Part shown: one piece after another, positions 18,373 through 26,803 of the stretch
Numbering within the stretch: the first letter of the stretch is position 1
Layout: every line of letters begins with the position of its first letter
From: G963422275 sp963422275
Lineage (GTDB): Bacteria > Pseudomonadota > Alphaproteobacteria > Rhodobacterales > Rhodobacteraceae
Reading direction: 5' to 3'
NCBI GenBank assembly: GCA_963422275.1
Contig: OY729418.1
Location: forward strand, 2,604,001 to 2,668,000
DNA length: 64,000 nucleotides
Translations under genes and position numbers: made by a program
Notes under the pieces: generated by a model
Told to the model about the DNA's origin: nothing
What the model saw: the letters and a program-made list of their open reading frames with translations, nothing else
The model's database searches: none

Positions 18373-19215
18373 CTATTCAGCGATCTCAAGTTCCCGGCGC
18401 AAATCCGACAAGCGACTTGGCTGCTGGGCATTCTTTATACTCAGTGCAACGGCGGCGTAATCCAAGCTGTCGGATAGCCTCGGCGCGTATTGTGTCATTA
18501 ACTTCCCAAAGCGATGAAGCATCTTTTCATTCGTCCGGGCACTCGGTGTTGCCATGCCAAGCGTACCCACGCAGTGCTTGCTGTCATCTGTATAAACCGG
18601 CGTTGCGACAGCACTAACTCCAAGTTCCGCACTGTCGGTAACAACAGCATAGCCCAGTTCACGCGCCTTCGACAAACTTGCACGCAGGGCCTCAAGGTCA
18701 CGAGGCGCATTCGGACCAAGTTGTTCTGGCAATCCAAATCCCTCAGCCAGAGCCAGTTGTGTAGCTCGTTCTTCCGAAAGGGTCGATAGCCAAGCTTGGC
18801 CAACAGCCGTAGATGTCAACAACGCCTTTTCACCGATGTTCGCGTGAAACCGCAGTCCGCTTTTGGTACCTTGCGCAGCAGCAATCCAGTATAAGGCGCG
18901 GTCAGTCGCGAGCGTCATCTGAACCAACTCACTGGTTAGATTGGCCAACTTGTCGAGTATTGGTTGAATCTGTCGGTAATTGATTAAATTCTGGGAGTAT
19001 TGCAACCCGAGTAGCGGCAAGCGGCTTGATAGATAGTAATTTGGATTGTCTTCTCCCTGCACCACATAACCAAGCTCGGTTAGAGTCGCCAGAATTCGAT
19101 GAGCTGCCGGCTTTGTTATGTCCACATCGTTCGCGAGGCTCCGAAGCGGCAATCCTTCATCGCTGACGGCCAGCAGTTCAATAATTTGCAAACATCGAGT
19201 TATTTGAACGGACAT
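18373..19215 (-). CDS. IclR family transcriptional regulator
   Basis: 280 aa. N-terminal winged helix (RCLQIIELLAVSDEGLPLRSLANDV then KPAAHRILATLTELGYV, residues 5-50) and the C-terminal effector domain with SGLRFHANIGEKALLTSTAVGQAWLS split over residues 130-155. IclR proteins usually repress catabolic operons until a small acid binds. First gene of iclR-gfo-fah; a perfect inverted repeat 14-32 bp upstream of the ATG is a likely autoregulatory operator, and related repeats precede the transporter and isomerase genes. Confidence 0.92.
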   Translation of the reverse strand: MSVQITRCLQIIELLAVSDEGLPLRSLANDVDITKPAAHRILATLTELGYVVQGEDNPNYYLSSRLPLLGLQYSQNLINYRQIQPILDKLANLTSELVQMTLATDRALYWIAAAQGTKSGLRFHANIGEKALLTSTAVGQAWLSTLSEERATQLALAEGFGLPEQLGPNAPRDLEALRASLSKARELGYAVVTDSAELGVSAVATPVYTDDSKHCVGTLGMATPSARTNEKMLHRFGKLMTQYAPRLSDSLDYAAVALSIKNAQQPSRLSDLRRELEIAE

Positions 19216-19228
19216 AATATTTTTTCAA

Positions 19229-19247
19229 TTTTGAATGCTATTCAAAA
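19229..19247. promoter_or_regulatory. Candidate IclR operator, perfect inverted repeat
   Basis: TTTTGAAT-gct-ATTCAAAA, 8-bp arms with a 3-bp centre, 14 bp upstream of the iclR start. Related sites occur at 31296 and 33448 before other genes of the same cluster. Seen directly; binding by this IclR protein is inferred. Confidence 0.65.
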
Positions 19248-19713
19248 AAACACAAGCTGGCAGTTTCGTCAAGTGAGTTTAGTGATGATTGGAGTTCGAA
19301 TAAGCCGTGAGGCGGAAGAATGTGCTAGTGCAACGACGCTAGGGAAATTGTGCAAGTCAAGATGTTTCAGAGCTTTCTTTGTGTCACCTTGCCAAATCTT
19401 CCACGAGTCCGCATTCAACCGAAATTTCGGCTTTCCGGTCAGTTTGGTCCGGTGGGTCGGTGTCCGGAACGGTTTAAATGAGTTTGGGGGTGTCTAGTCA
19501 ACAAATGTGAAACGGTGATGTATCTATTTGTATGTCAGTATGAAAGGGGTGCCTCCTGTGGTCAGACAATCAGCCACAACGGATCATCCCGATGTCACAG
19601 CAAACTGAGACGATCAAGAACCATACAAAACGCGGGCCCGCGATTGAACGAGCAATTCCGACCAGTTTCGTGCTCGGCGCCCAGTGCACCGAGTCGGGGG
19701 TAAGTTAAACCAT
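19248..19713. other. Gene-poor stretch at the edge of the IS pile-up
   Basis: Contains dispersed repeat copy B (19420-19494) and one 38-codon plus-strand ORF at 19592-19708 (MSQQTETIKNHTKRGPAIERA...), which ends only 6 bp before an IS1595-derived element and may be the start of a gene cut by it. No ribosome-binding site of note. Nothing else recognised. Confidence 0.4.
19420..19494 (+). repeat. Dispersed repeat, copy B (partner at 2980)
   Basis: Starts cgaaatttcggctttccg and ends agtttgggggtgtc; aligns over about 70 bp with 2980-3047. Located between iclR and the IS cluster. Probably an element end left after deletion. Confidence 0.4.
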
Positions 19714-20067
19714 GGTTCAATTCGTGAACTGCAGGCATTCTGGTATTATTGCGCTACTGTGCGCCTGATTTGCCTTGGAGGCTGGACGGATGGGTCACGG
19801 ACAGTTTCGGAACTGGCTGTCGCGTGTTGACGATTTGACAGTTGCACAGCGCGAGAAAGTGGCGACGGTGCTGTCGGACCCGCCGGAGGGGCCGCCGCAG
19901 CCAGACCAAGGGCTTCCTGCGGCGCTTCCGCGGCATCGCCGACAAGTGGTCCCGACAGCTGTCCGAGGTGGTTCCATCTCGTCGCGCTTCGCGACCGGCC
20001 ATCCATCGCCAAGAGCCTGTCTTGTGGCAGCAATGAACAGACCTTCCTGCAATTCACGAATTGAGCC
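19714..20067 (+). mobile_element. 354-bp internally deleted IS1595-type element (MITE-like)
   Basis: Bounded by ggttcaattcgtgaactgcagg and its inverted partner cctgcaattcacgaattgagcc. Between them lie both ends of the transposase seen intact at 57.4 kb: the N-terminus (QFRNWLSRVDDLTVAQREKVATVLSDPPEG) joined out of frame to the C-terminus (KGFLRRFRGIADK). The central 650-700 bp, with the zinc ribbon and catalytic core, are gone. It cannot move by itself but could be mobilised by the full copy. No 8-bp target duplication is visible. Confidence 0.82.
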
Positions 20068-20136
20068 TTTGGAATTGAGATCTGTGGGATCATATCTCCC
20101 CCGAGATACTTATAATTTTGGGGATACTCGATGGTG

Positions 20137-20706
20137 TCAATCCGTTGTTTCTGGAGGTGGTTCTATCCTTATACCCGGTATTTGATAGGGTGTATTAACA
20201 ATCAACAACCTTCTGATCCGTTCCTCTATTTCCGTATTTCCTCTTACAGATTCACGCCATTCATCAACAGCATTGGCGATATCGTTGCAAAACACGTCAA
20301 CCTGTAATTGCAGTGTGTCATTAATTTGGTTTTTGTGAACGCACAATCCCTGAACTGGTTTCGTAAAGTGAAAAGAATCCAAGACTCTCCGGATTTTTTG
20401 ATCCTCTATGCTGGCACTTCCTTCATGCAAGTAGCTACACCTCAATGCGTAGCAATCTGCACCATGTAGAAACACATGTTCTTCTTGGTCCGCTCCCACA
20501 CCGCAGGTGTATTTGGGCTGAAGCCATTTCTTGAACCACTCAACATATCTTTCCTTTGAGAATTGATTTGGATTTTCCAATCGCCCGCAAACATCGGGCA
20601 ACGTCAGGGCCATAACGAGCGCTCCATACCAGTTTTCCGTCTCAAGAGACTTTCTTATGGAATTGGTGAATCTCTTCATGTCCATCACCTCGGTTACTTG
20701 GTTCAT
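20137..20706 (-). CDS. Hypothetical protein translationally coupled to a broken DNA methyltransferase
   Basis: 189 aa from the ATG at 20706 (a GTG at 20709 is also in frame). The start overlaps the remnant methyltransferase TGA by one base (TGATG), so the two were once an operon. The protein resembles a widespread hypothetical family with a core WYGALVMALTLPDVCGRLE (about 27-45) and LHGADCYALRCSYLHEGS (about 88-105); His and Cys residues in the second block may be functional. No function known to me. It is open and intact although its partner is destroyed. Confidence 0.7.
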   Translation of the reverse strand: MNQVTEVMDMKRFTNSIRKSLETENWYGALVMALTLPDVCGRLENPNQFSKERYVEWFKKWLQPKYTCGVGADQEEHVFLHGADCYALRCSYLHEGSASIEDQKIRRVLDSFHFTKPVQGLCVHKNQINDTLQLQVDVFCNDIANAVDEWRESVRGNTEIEERIRRLLIVNTPYQIPGIRIEPPPETTD

Positions 20707-20926
20707 CACGCCATCTCTACGATCTTCACTCTCGGTCGTCGACGATCTTGACCGCCGCCCGGCTGTGCTTGTCGGGATTCAACGGCAGCGAGACGGTCCC
20801 GTGGCAGGCATCTATGCGGGTCGCGTCAATCTCAGCCTTGAAATTGCGTGCGAGCTTAGCCCAGCCGTCCTTAGCCCCAGCCATCGGGAAGAACATCCAG
20901 CAGGGGAACAGGCTGCGGCCATCTTA

Positions 20927-21934
20927 ACCCCAATTCTGGATAAGAGGGGTGAGGGGGTTCCCAAATCGGGCGTGGCCTGATTCTGTATCCGCAATCAAAA
21001 TCAACGGATGGGATCCCCTCAATGAACACCTCCATCATCGCACTGTTCTGCTGTCTCGACGACTTTGCAAAGGCCTTTGAAGAATGGGAGCGGCATCGGC
21101 TGATCGGCACAGGCCGCCAGCGCTCGCGCTCGGGCAAGCTCTCGCTCAGCGAAAGGCTCTTCATCATGGTGCCGTTTCATCTCTCGCCCTTCAAGCATTT
21201 CAAGGCTTTCCGGTTCCATGGCGTGGAGCGGAAATGTCGCGACTGCTTTGGAGACCTGCCGAGCTGCGGACGGTTTGTCGCCCTGATGCCGCGCTTGCCG
21301 GTTCCGTCTTGCATCTTGATGCAATGCTTTCGCGGTGAGGAAACCGGAATCTGTTTTGTGGACAGCGCCAAGCTCGCTGTCTGCCACAACGCACGGATCA
21401 ACCGGAACAAGGTCTTCAAGGGACTGGCCAAGCGGGGCCGCAGCGCCAGGGGGTGGTTTTTCGGGTTCAAGCTGCATCTGGTCATCAACGACAAGGGTCA
21501 GGTCATGGCCGTCAAGATCACGCCTGGAAACACCGACGACCGCAAGCCGCTTGAGACCATGATTGCCGAGTTGAAAGGCAAGGTGTTCGGCGATAAAGGC
21601 TGCATTCCGAAGCCGCTTTTCCAGCGTTTGCGGCAGCAGGGCCTGCACCTGATCACTGGCATTCGCCGCAACATGAAAAACTTTCCTCTGCCCATTCTGG
21701 ACAAAATCATGTTGCGGAAGCGGTTCATCATTGAAACGCTGTTCGATAAACTGAAATCGAGCATGGGATTGCAACGCACACGACACCGGTCCCCAACAAA
21801 TGCCTTTGTTCATATCCTGTCATGTCTGGCTGCCTATATTCTGGCGCAGCCAAAGGTCAAAATCGGCAAAATCGTCGTGCCAGACGCCATTCGGTGCATT
21901 CCAAAAGAAAACAGAGCTTATCCATAACTCGGGT
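20927..21934 (+). mobile_element. IS982-family insertion sequence, 1008 bp
   Basis: Ends accccaattctggataag and its imperfect inverse cttatccataactcgggt (about 18 bp). Both sides carry the direct repeat atctta (20921-20926, 21935-21940), the target duplication. It contains one complete transposase gene and interrupts a methyltransferase remnant. Confidence 0.88.
21022..21927 (+). CDS. IS982-family transposase
   Basis: 301 aa, full length. DDE residues lie in ICFVDSAKLAVC (first Asp), VKITPGNTDDRK (second) and the C-terminal IETLFDKLK (Glu); GDKGCIPKPLFQRL and GIRRNMKN are typical of the family. Intact, so this copy may still be active. Confidence 0.9.
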   Translation: MNTSIIALFCCLDDFAKAFEEWERHRLIGTGRQRSRSGKLSLSERLFIMVPFHLSPFKHFKAFRFHGVERKCRDCFGDLPSCGRFVALMPRLPVPSCILMQCFRGEETGICFVDSAKLAVCHNARINRNKVFKGLAKRGRSARGWFFGFKLHLVINDKGQVMAVKITPGNTDDRKPLETMIAELKGKVFGDKGCIPKPLFQRLRQQGLHLITGIRRNMKNFPLPILDKIMLRKRFIIETLFDKLKSSMGLQRTRHRSPTNAFVHILSCLAAYILAQPKVKIGKIVVPDAIRCIPKENRAYP

Positions 21935-22140
21935 ATCTTAGTCGGGGTCGAGCATCCACAGAGCGATTCCGGTTCGCGGCGCCGGAGTCCGCATTGTTGA
22001 TCTTGGTGTTGTAGCAGTCGAAGCCTTGGAGCGAGATACGGAATTTGCTGGCGCCCTCGCCGTTCGTGATGCATTCAACGCGCACGTCCGGTTGACCGAT
22101 CAGCCATAAGCCCTCGTTGCTCACCCACTTTTTCTTGAGG

Positions 22141-22982
22141 TCATCGGTCAGCAGATCGGCGTTCATCTGCGCCTTGAGCAGAGTACTGAAAGCAAGCCCA
22201 GGGCTTAGATAGTGTCGTCATGAAATGCCGGCCCAGAGCGCCAGACACCGGATCTGCACCGCGGCAAGAAACGATGCGGCATTTCCTGGCGTATCGCGTG
22301 GCAATCCCGCGCCAGCGCTTGAGCCACGGAAAGGCGTTCTCCACCAAATGCCGGTGCCGGCAGAGATCGACATCATGCGCCAAGGGGCGCTTGCGGTTGC
22401 GCTTCGGCGGAACCGCTGGAATGACTTCATGCTCCTCGCAACAAGACAGGATGGCATTCGTGCCACAGGCCTTGTCCGCCAACAAGCGCTCGGCATCCAT
22501 CCCTTCAATCAGCTCGACCGCTTGACGGCAATCCGCTGCCGTCCCCTCGGTCGCCAACACCCGCACCGGCATCCCCTGCGCGTCCACAGCCAGATGCAGC
22601 TTCGCGTTCAGCCCCCTTTTGCGCGACCCATCGCCTGATTGCCACCGACCGCACCGCTCGCATGGGGATGCACCTTGAGATGACTGGCGTCAATCATCAG
22701 CCACTCATCGTCCGGCTCATCCACCAGACGCTCCGGCAACGCCCCCCAGAGCCCCTTGTCCCGCCAGCGACAGAACCGGCGATGGGTGTTGTTCCAGTCT
22801 CCACAGTCTGGCGGCAAATCGCGCCAGGGAGCGCCGGTGCGAAGAACCCGGAAGATCGCATTGATGAACCGAAGATTGTCCTGCGCCACCCCACCCCAAC
22901 TTCCCGCTCGGCCAGGCAGATGAGGCTCCAGCAACAGCCAGACCCTGTCCGAAATGTCGTGACGCCGATGAGCCATTCCCAT
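22141..22982 (-). CDS. IS5-family transposase, two overlapping frames
   Basis: Frame A starts ATG 22982 (MGMAHRRHDISDRVWLLLEP) and ends at 22608 after MIDASHLKVHPHASGAVGG. Frame B continues from about 22620 with KLHLAVDAQGMPV, LADKACGTNAIL and ENAFPWLKRWRGIATRYAR. The switch is at AAAAGGGGG, the slippery type used for programmed frameshifting in this group, so the gene may be functional. Frame B has no stop inside the IS and runs into flanking DNA to 22141. Confidence 0.78.
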
Positions 22983-23054
22983 GAGCCGCCTCCAAGAATC
23001 ATCAAGTGAGTTCGACAGACAATGCAGATAAACATCACTCATGACGACACTATC
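22208..23054 (-). mobile_element. IS5-family (IS427-group type) insertion sequence, 847 bp
   Basis: Terminal inverted repeats gatagtgtcgtcatga at both ends with TA flanks (22206-22207, 23055-23056). The two-frame transposase is typical of the group. Its right TA is immediately followed by the next IS, so the two are back to back. Confidence 0.86.
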
Positions 23055-23056
23055 TA

Positions 23057-24279
23057 GGGAACCTCTGAATGCAGCCTGATTTTGTGCGTTGCATTGCGCA
23101 TCCGGTGCGCGCCTGCTGTTTTGCGCCACGCCTTTCTTTTGGGGGATCCTGACATGCCGCGCCTTCGGCAATTGACCTTTGCCAGCCTCCAATGCGATCG
23201 CAAGACGCGCAAGACGCGCCGCGAGATCTTTCTGGAGCGGATGGACGGCCTGATCCCCTGGGAGCGCCTGGAGGCCCGCATTGCGCCGGCGTGTCCGAAG
23301 GGCGGCCGCAGGGGGCGACAGCCGCATCCGCTGTCGGTGATGCTGCGCGTGCACTGCGTTCAGCTGTTCTGCAACCTGAGCGACCCGTTGATGGAGGACC
23401 GGCTTGCGAGGCGGAGAGCATCCGGCGCCTTGCCGGGGCGGTGCTTGAGAAGGTTCCGGACGAGACGACGATCCCGACTTCCGCCATCGGCTGGAGCGCC
23501 ACGGATTGGCGCACCAGCTGTTCGGGATATCGGGGATCGCCTGGCCGAGGGGGGGGGGTGCTGAAGAAGGGCACCATCGTTGACGCCACCATCATCTCGG
23601 CGCCATCGTCGACCAAGAACGAGAGCAACGCCCGCGCCCCGGGGATGCACCAGACCAGGAAGGGGAACCAGTGGCATTTCGGGATGAAGCTGCACATCGG
23701 CACCGACCCCGGGGTCTGGTGCACCACCTGGAGGGAACGGCCGCGAACGTTCACGACCTGACGCCTTCGGATCGGCTTCTGCACGGCGAGGAGGAGCAAG
23801 TCCGGGGTGACTCTGGATGCCGCGGGATCGGCAAGCGCGCGGAGCACGCGCATCGCGATGTTTCGTGGCAGATTGCCATGCCCCCGAGCCAGCGCCGGAC
23901 GCTGGCGCCGGGCAGCGCGGCGGCTCTGGCGGAGACGGCGAAGGCCCGGGTGCGGGCGCGGGTGGAGCATCCGTTCCGGATCATCAAGCGGGTGTTCGGC
24001 TACGACATGGTTCGGTATCGGGGTCTGGACAAGAACGTGCAGCGGCTTGCGCTGCTTCTGGGCTTCTCGAACCTGATGATTGCCCAGCCGCACCTGTCGT
24101 GACAAGGGATCAGTGTGTCCGGAATTTGCCGGATCGGCCCTTCGGGGGCTGAACCGGCGGCGGTTTCGCCCCGAAAACGCGCATTTGCGGCTTCCGGACC
24201 GCCGAAAACCGGCGGGTTCAGCCGGGAAGGGCAAATTCCGCAGCAAACCCCAAAACAAACCTCCAAATCAGAGGTTCCC
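23057..24279 (+). mobile_element. IS5-family insertion sequence, 1223 bp, decayed
   Basis: Inverted repeats gggaacctctga / tcagaggttccc, flanked by TA on both sides (23055-23056, 24280-24281). The transposase inside is frameshifted. Inserted directly against the neighbouring 847-bp IS. Confidence 0.85.
23154..24102 (+). pseudogene. IS5-family transposase, frameshifted
   Basis: Begins MPRLRQLTFASLQCDRKTRKTRREIFLERMDGL (in two pieces) through VQLFCNLSDPLMED. It then jumps frame to ESIRRLAGAVLEKVPDETTIP, VDATIISAPSSTKN and GNQWHFGMKLHIG, and again to HPFRIIKRVFGYD near the end. At least two frame changes, one beside a run of ten G at 23549-23558. DDE residues are present but in different frames. 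Confidence 0.82.
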
Positions 24280-24281
24280 TA

Positions 24282-24302
24282 GGTCGCGTACTCATTGATT
24301 TT
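24282..24302 (+). repeat. Orphan end of an IS427-group element
   Basis: ggtcgcgtactcattgatttt matches, with one difference, the left end of the complete IS at 37225. Only about 21 bp remain, sandwiched between two other elements, marking an insertion later removed or overwritten. Confidence 0.6.
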
Positions 24303-25244
24303 GGCTCAATTCGTGAATCGCAGGCTTGTCCTGCCGGTTTCGCCGGATGCTCGGTCTGCGCGGTCTTGACGCAGCGCTTCTGTCCGAGGTCAACCGCCAG
24401 CTGCAGGAGCGCGGCCTGAAGGTCGGGAATGCGCCGGTGGCGGTAGTTGACGCGACCATCGTGGAGAGCGCGGCGCGACCGCGGCGCCAGATCGAGGTTG
24501 TGGCCGAGGACCGCGCCGAGGGCGCGGCACCCGAGGTCTCGGTGTCCGAGCGTCTCTCGGCGGATCCGGACGCCCGGTGGCTGAAGAAGGGCGGGCGGTG
24601 CCTGTTCGGCTGTAAAGGGTTCGTGCGCACCGACGGGGAGGGCTTCGTGGAGCGGGTCCTGGCGCGCCCTGCCAACGAGGGCGAGGCGCCGCACTTCCCG
24701 GCCATGGTGTCCGACTGCACGGCACGAAGGGCGCTCGCCGACAAGGGGCTGTCAAGCGCCGCCAACCGCGCCTGCCTGACCGCGGCGGGGATACAGTCGG
24801 GGATCATGTTCCGGGCTTCCCGGGAGGCATCCCCTGTCCCGGCACCGCCGCCGGTTCAACCGGCTGGTGTCACGACGGCGGTGGACCGTGGAGCAAACCT
24901 TCGGCACCCTGAAGCGTCTCTTCAGGGCGGCGCGGTCCCGGTTCATGGGATGGCGGGCGGTAGAAGCCGAGCTGACCTTGAAGTCGATGGCGCTGAACCT
25001 GCTCAAGGCGGCCAACCGGATCGAGCTGGTCGCGGCCTGAGGGCCGGAGTCCGTCTGGAATCTGCCCGATGCGGCGCATCGGGGCCTGAAACCGCGCTTT
25101 TTGGGCCAAAATCGCGTCTGAAAGGCGTCGCAGCCACCGGTCGGCGACCGCCAGGCGCGCAACCGGCTCCAAACGGCGAAACTCAGAGAAAACACCCGCT
25201 TTCGCAACAGTCTTCAGCCATGCTCACGAATTGCAAATTGAGCC
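24303..25244 (+). mobile_element. Decayed IS5-type element with IS1595-like left end
   Basis: The left end ggctcaattcgtgaatcgcagg is nearly identical to the IS1595 end at 57433, while the right end is cacgaattgcaaattgagcc. Inside is a 5'-truncated IS5-type transposase. The mixed ends suggest recombination between two elements. Confidence 0.6.
24326..25040 (+). pseudogene. IS5-family transposase, 5'-truncated and frameshifted
   Basis: Starts abruptly at CRFRRMLGLRGLDAALLSE, lacking the first third, then VAVVDATIVESAARPRR and ARRALADKGLSSAANRACL. The frame shifts near 24830, after which RRWTVEQTFGTLKRLF and LKSMALNLLKAANRIELVAA-stop follow. Homologous to the short fragment at 59.2 kb. Confidence 0.8.
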
Positions 25245-25597
25245 TAAACCATACGACCTCGGCCCGCCAGCGTCTCGCTATGAGCCTCCTCGCAATCGAA
25301 GCGATAGCGCCGTGTCTAACGGCGGACTGCGAGCGGACAGGGGATCGCTGCAGGCCAACTCCGGCTCCATCAACGCTCCAGCTCCAAGGTGGCTCTCAAT
25401 GCAGACACCGTGCAGGGGCATTAACGCGATCAGTGCCTTGCAACAAAGGTTGACCCGCCTGTCGCCTTCGAATCGAAATATCCCGCCGCCACCCTGTCGC
25501 ACGAGAGCGAAACAGTCCCCCAATTCCATGACGTCAAGAAACCATCAAACCCACGTCAGCTAAACCCGGCACCGGCCGCTGCCGTCATCCGCCGCGG
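25245..25597. other. Gene-free gap between IS pile-up and mannonate dehydratase gene
   Basis: No domain, repeat or tRNA recognised. One 110-codon plus-strand frame crosses it but has Pro/Ser/Arg-rich shadow-like composition and no ribosome-binding site. Confidence 0.4.
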
Positions 25598-26779
25598 TTA
25601 GGGGCGTGTGCCCGGCAATTGCATTGCGTGAACGACACCTCTAAGCTCCGCAAGCCCCTTGAGTCTGCCAATAGCCGAATAGCCAGGATTGGTTTGTTTA
25701 CCAAAATCATCTAGTAGAATATGTCCGTGATCTGGCCTCATCGGAATTTGCCAATCCGATCTTCCACTCGAACATCTATTTCTCTCTTCGCTTAGAAGAG
25801 CCGCAATGATTGCGGCCATATCGACGTTTCCTTCAAGATGACCCGATTCATAGAATGCGTCTTGCTGTCTCGTAATATTTCTGAGGTGGGCAAAGTGAAT
25901 TCTCGTACCAAATTTGTGTGCAATTGACGTCAAGTCGTTCTCTTGCGACACGCCTAGAGACCCAGTGCACAGTGTAAGTCCATTGGCGATTGAAGGGATA
26001 GCACCAAAGATTTTCGCCAAATCTTCGCGATTCCCGACGATTCGCGGTAACCCGAAAAGCGAGAAGGGCGGATCGTCTGGATGGATGCACAGGCGTGAAC
26101 CGACTTCTTCCGCCGCCGGAACAACTTGGTGCAGAAACGCTAACAAGTTAACTCTCAAATCACTGGCCGATAGCTCGCTAAAGCGCGCAATCTGAACCTC
26201 AAACTCCCTTCTTCCGTGCGAATGCTCGGACCCCGGCAATCCGGCGATTAGAGTGTTTTCCAACGTTAATTGCGCTTCCCGCGACATATTTGAGAAGCGA
26301 TGCTCCGCGCGGATTTTAACAGCATCGCAGTAATCTCCGTCAGCATCTTTCCGACGCAGCGTGAAGAGGTCGTAGGCGGCTAGGTCAACCAAGTCGAAAC
26401 GCAGGGCAATTGCACCGCTCGGCAACTTGTAGTTCAGATCCGTGCGAGTCCAGTCGAGCACCGGCATGAAGTTATAGCAAATCGTATGAATGCCGACCGA
26501 AGCGAGGTTCCTGATTGAGCAAATGTAATTTGAAACATGCCTTTTGGCGTTTTTGTCTCCTAGTTTCACGGATGGGTGGACTGGAATGCTCTCCACAACG
26601 GACCAGGCAAGCCCGGCTTCTTCGATTGTCTTTTTTCGGGCCGCGATCTCTTCGGTGGCCCAAGGGGTGCTCTCATCATGACCATGAAGCGCGGTCACCA
26701 CGCCACTGGCACCAGCATGCCGAACATGATCCAAGAGAACTGGATCTTGTGGACCGAACCAACGCCAGGATTGCAACAA
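25598..26779 (-). CDS. uxuA: Mannonate dehydratase
   Basis: 393 aa, full UxuA length. It dehydrates D-mannonate to 2-keto-3-deoxygluconate in hexuronate breakdown. Seen: LQSWRWFGPQDPV, GVVTALHG, ICYNFMPVLDWTRTDL (metal/substrate region), LCIHPDDPP, LCTGSLGV, IHFAHLRN and MRPDHGHILLDD with conserved His residues. The start appears to be TTG at 26779, preceded by aggggag; no ATG fits. Last gene of the transporter operon, 24 bp after the ATPase gene. Confidence 0.93.
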   Translation of the reverse strand: MLQSWRWFGPQDPVLLDHVRHAGASGVVTALHGHDESTPWATEEIAARKKTIEEAGLAWSVVESIPVHPSVKLGDKNAKRHVSNYICSIRNLASVGIHTICYNFMPVLDWTRTDLNYKLPSGAIALRFDLVDLAAYDLFTLRRKDADGDYCDAVKIRAEHRFSNMSREAQLTLENTLIAGLPGSEHSHGRREFEVQIARFSELSASDLRVNLLAFLHQVVPAAEEVGSRLCIHPDDPPFSLFGLPRIVGNREDLAKIFGAIPSIANGLTLCTGSLGVSQENDLTSIAHKFGTRIHFAHLRNITRQQDAFYESGHLEGNVDMAAIIAALLSEERNRCSSGRSDWQIPMRPDHGHILLDDFGKQTNPGYSAIGRLKGLAELRGVVHAMQLPGTRP

Positions 26780-26803
26780 TTGACCGCTCCCCTGAAAGAA
26801 TGG

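Larger units (their letters stand above)
20706..22199 (-). pseudogene. C-terminal fragment of a DNA (adenine) methyltransferase, split by IS982
   Basis: Upstream part 21941-22199 reads LLTDDLKKKWVSNEGLWLIGQPDV and GFDCYNTKINNADSG. Downstream part 20706-20920 continues FFPMAGAKDGWAKLARNFKAEID, then GTVSLPLNP and VKIVDDR, and ends VKIVEMA-stop after a small deletion. This resembles the C-terminus of Mod-type site-specific DNA methyltransferases. IS982 sits exactly between the two parts with a 6-bp target repeat, and an IS5 copy truncates the upstream side; the catalytic N-terminus is gone from the window. Confidence 0.6.

Noticed and set aside
25231..25563. 110-codon plus-strand frame after the IS5 remnant
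   Set aside because: Low-complexity Pro/Ser/Arg composition, no start signal and no family resemblance.
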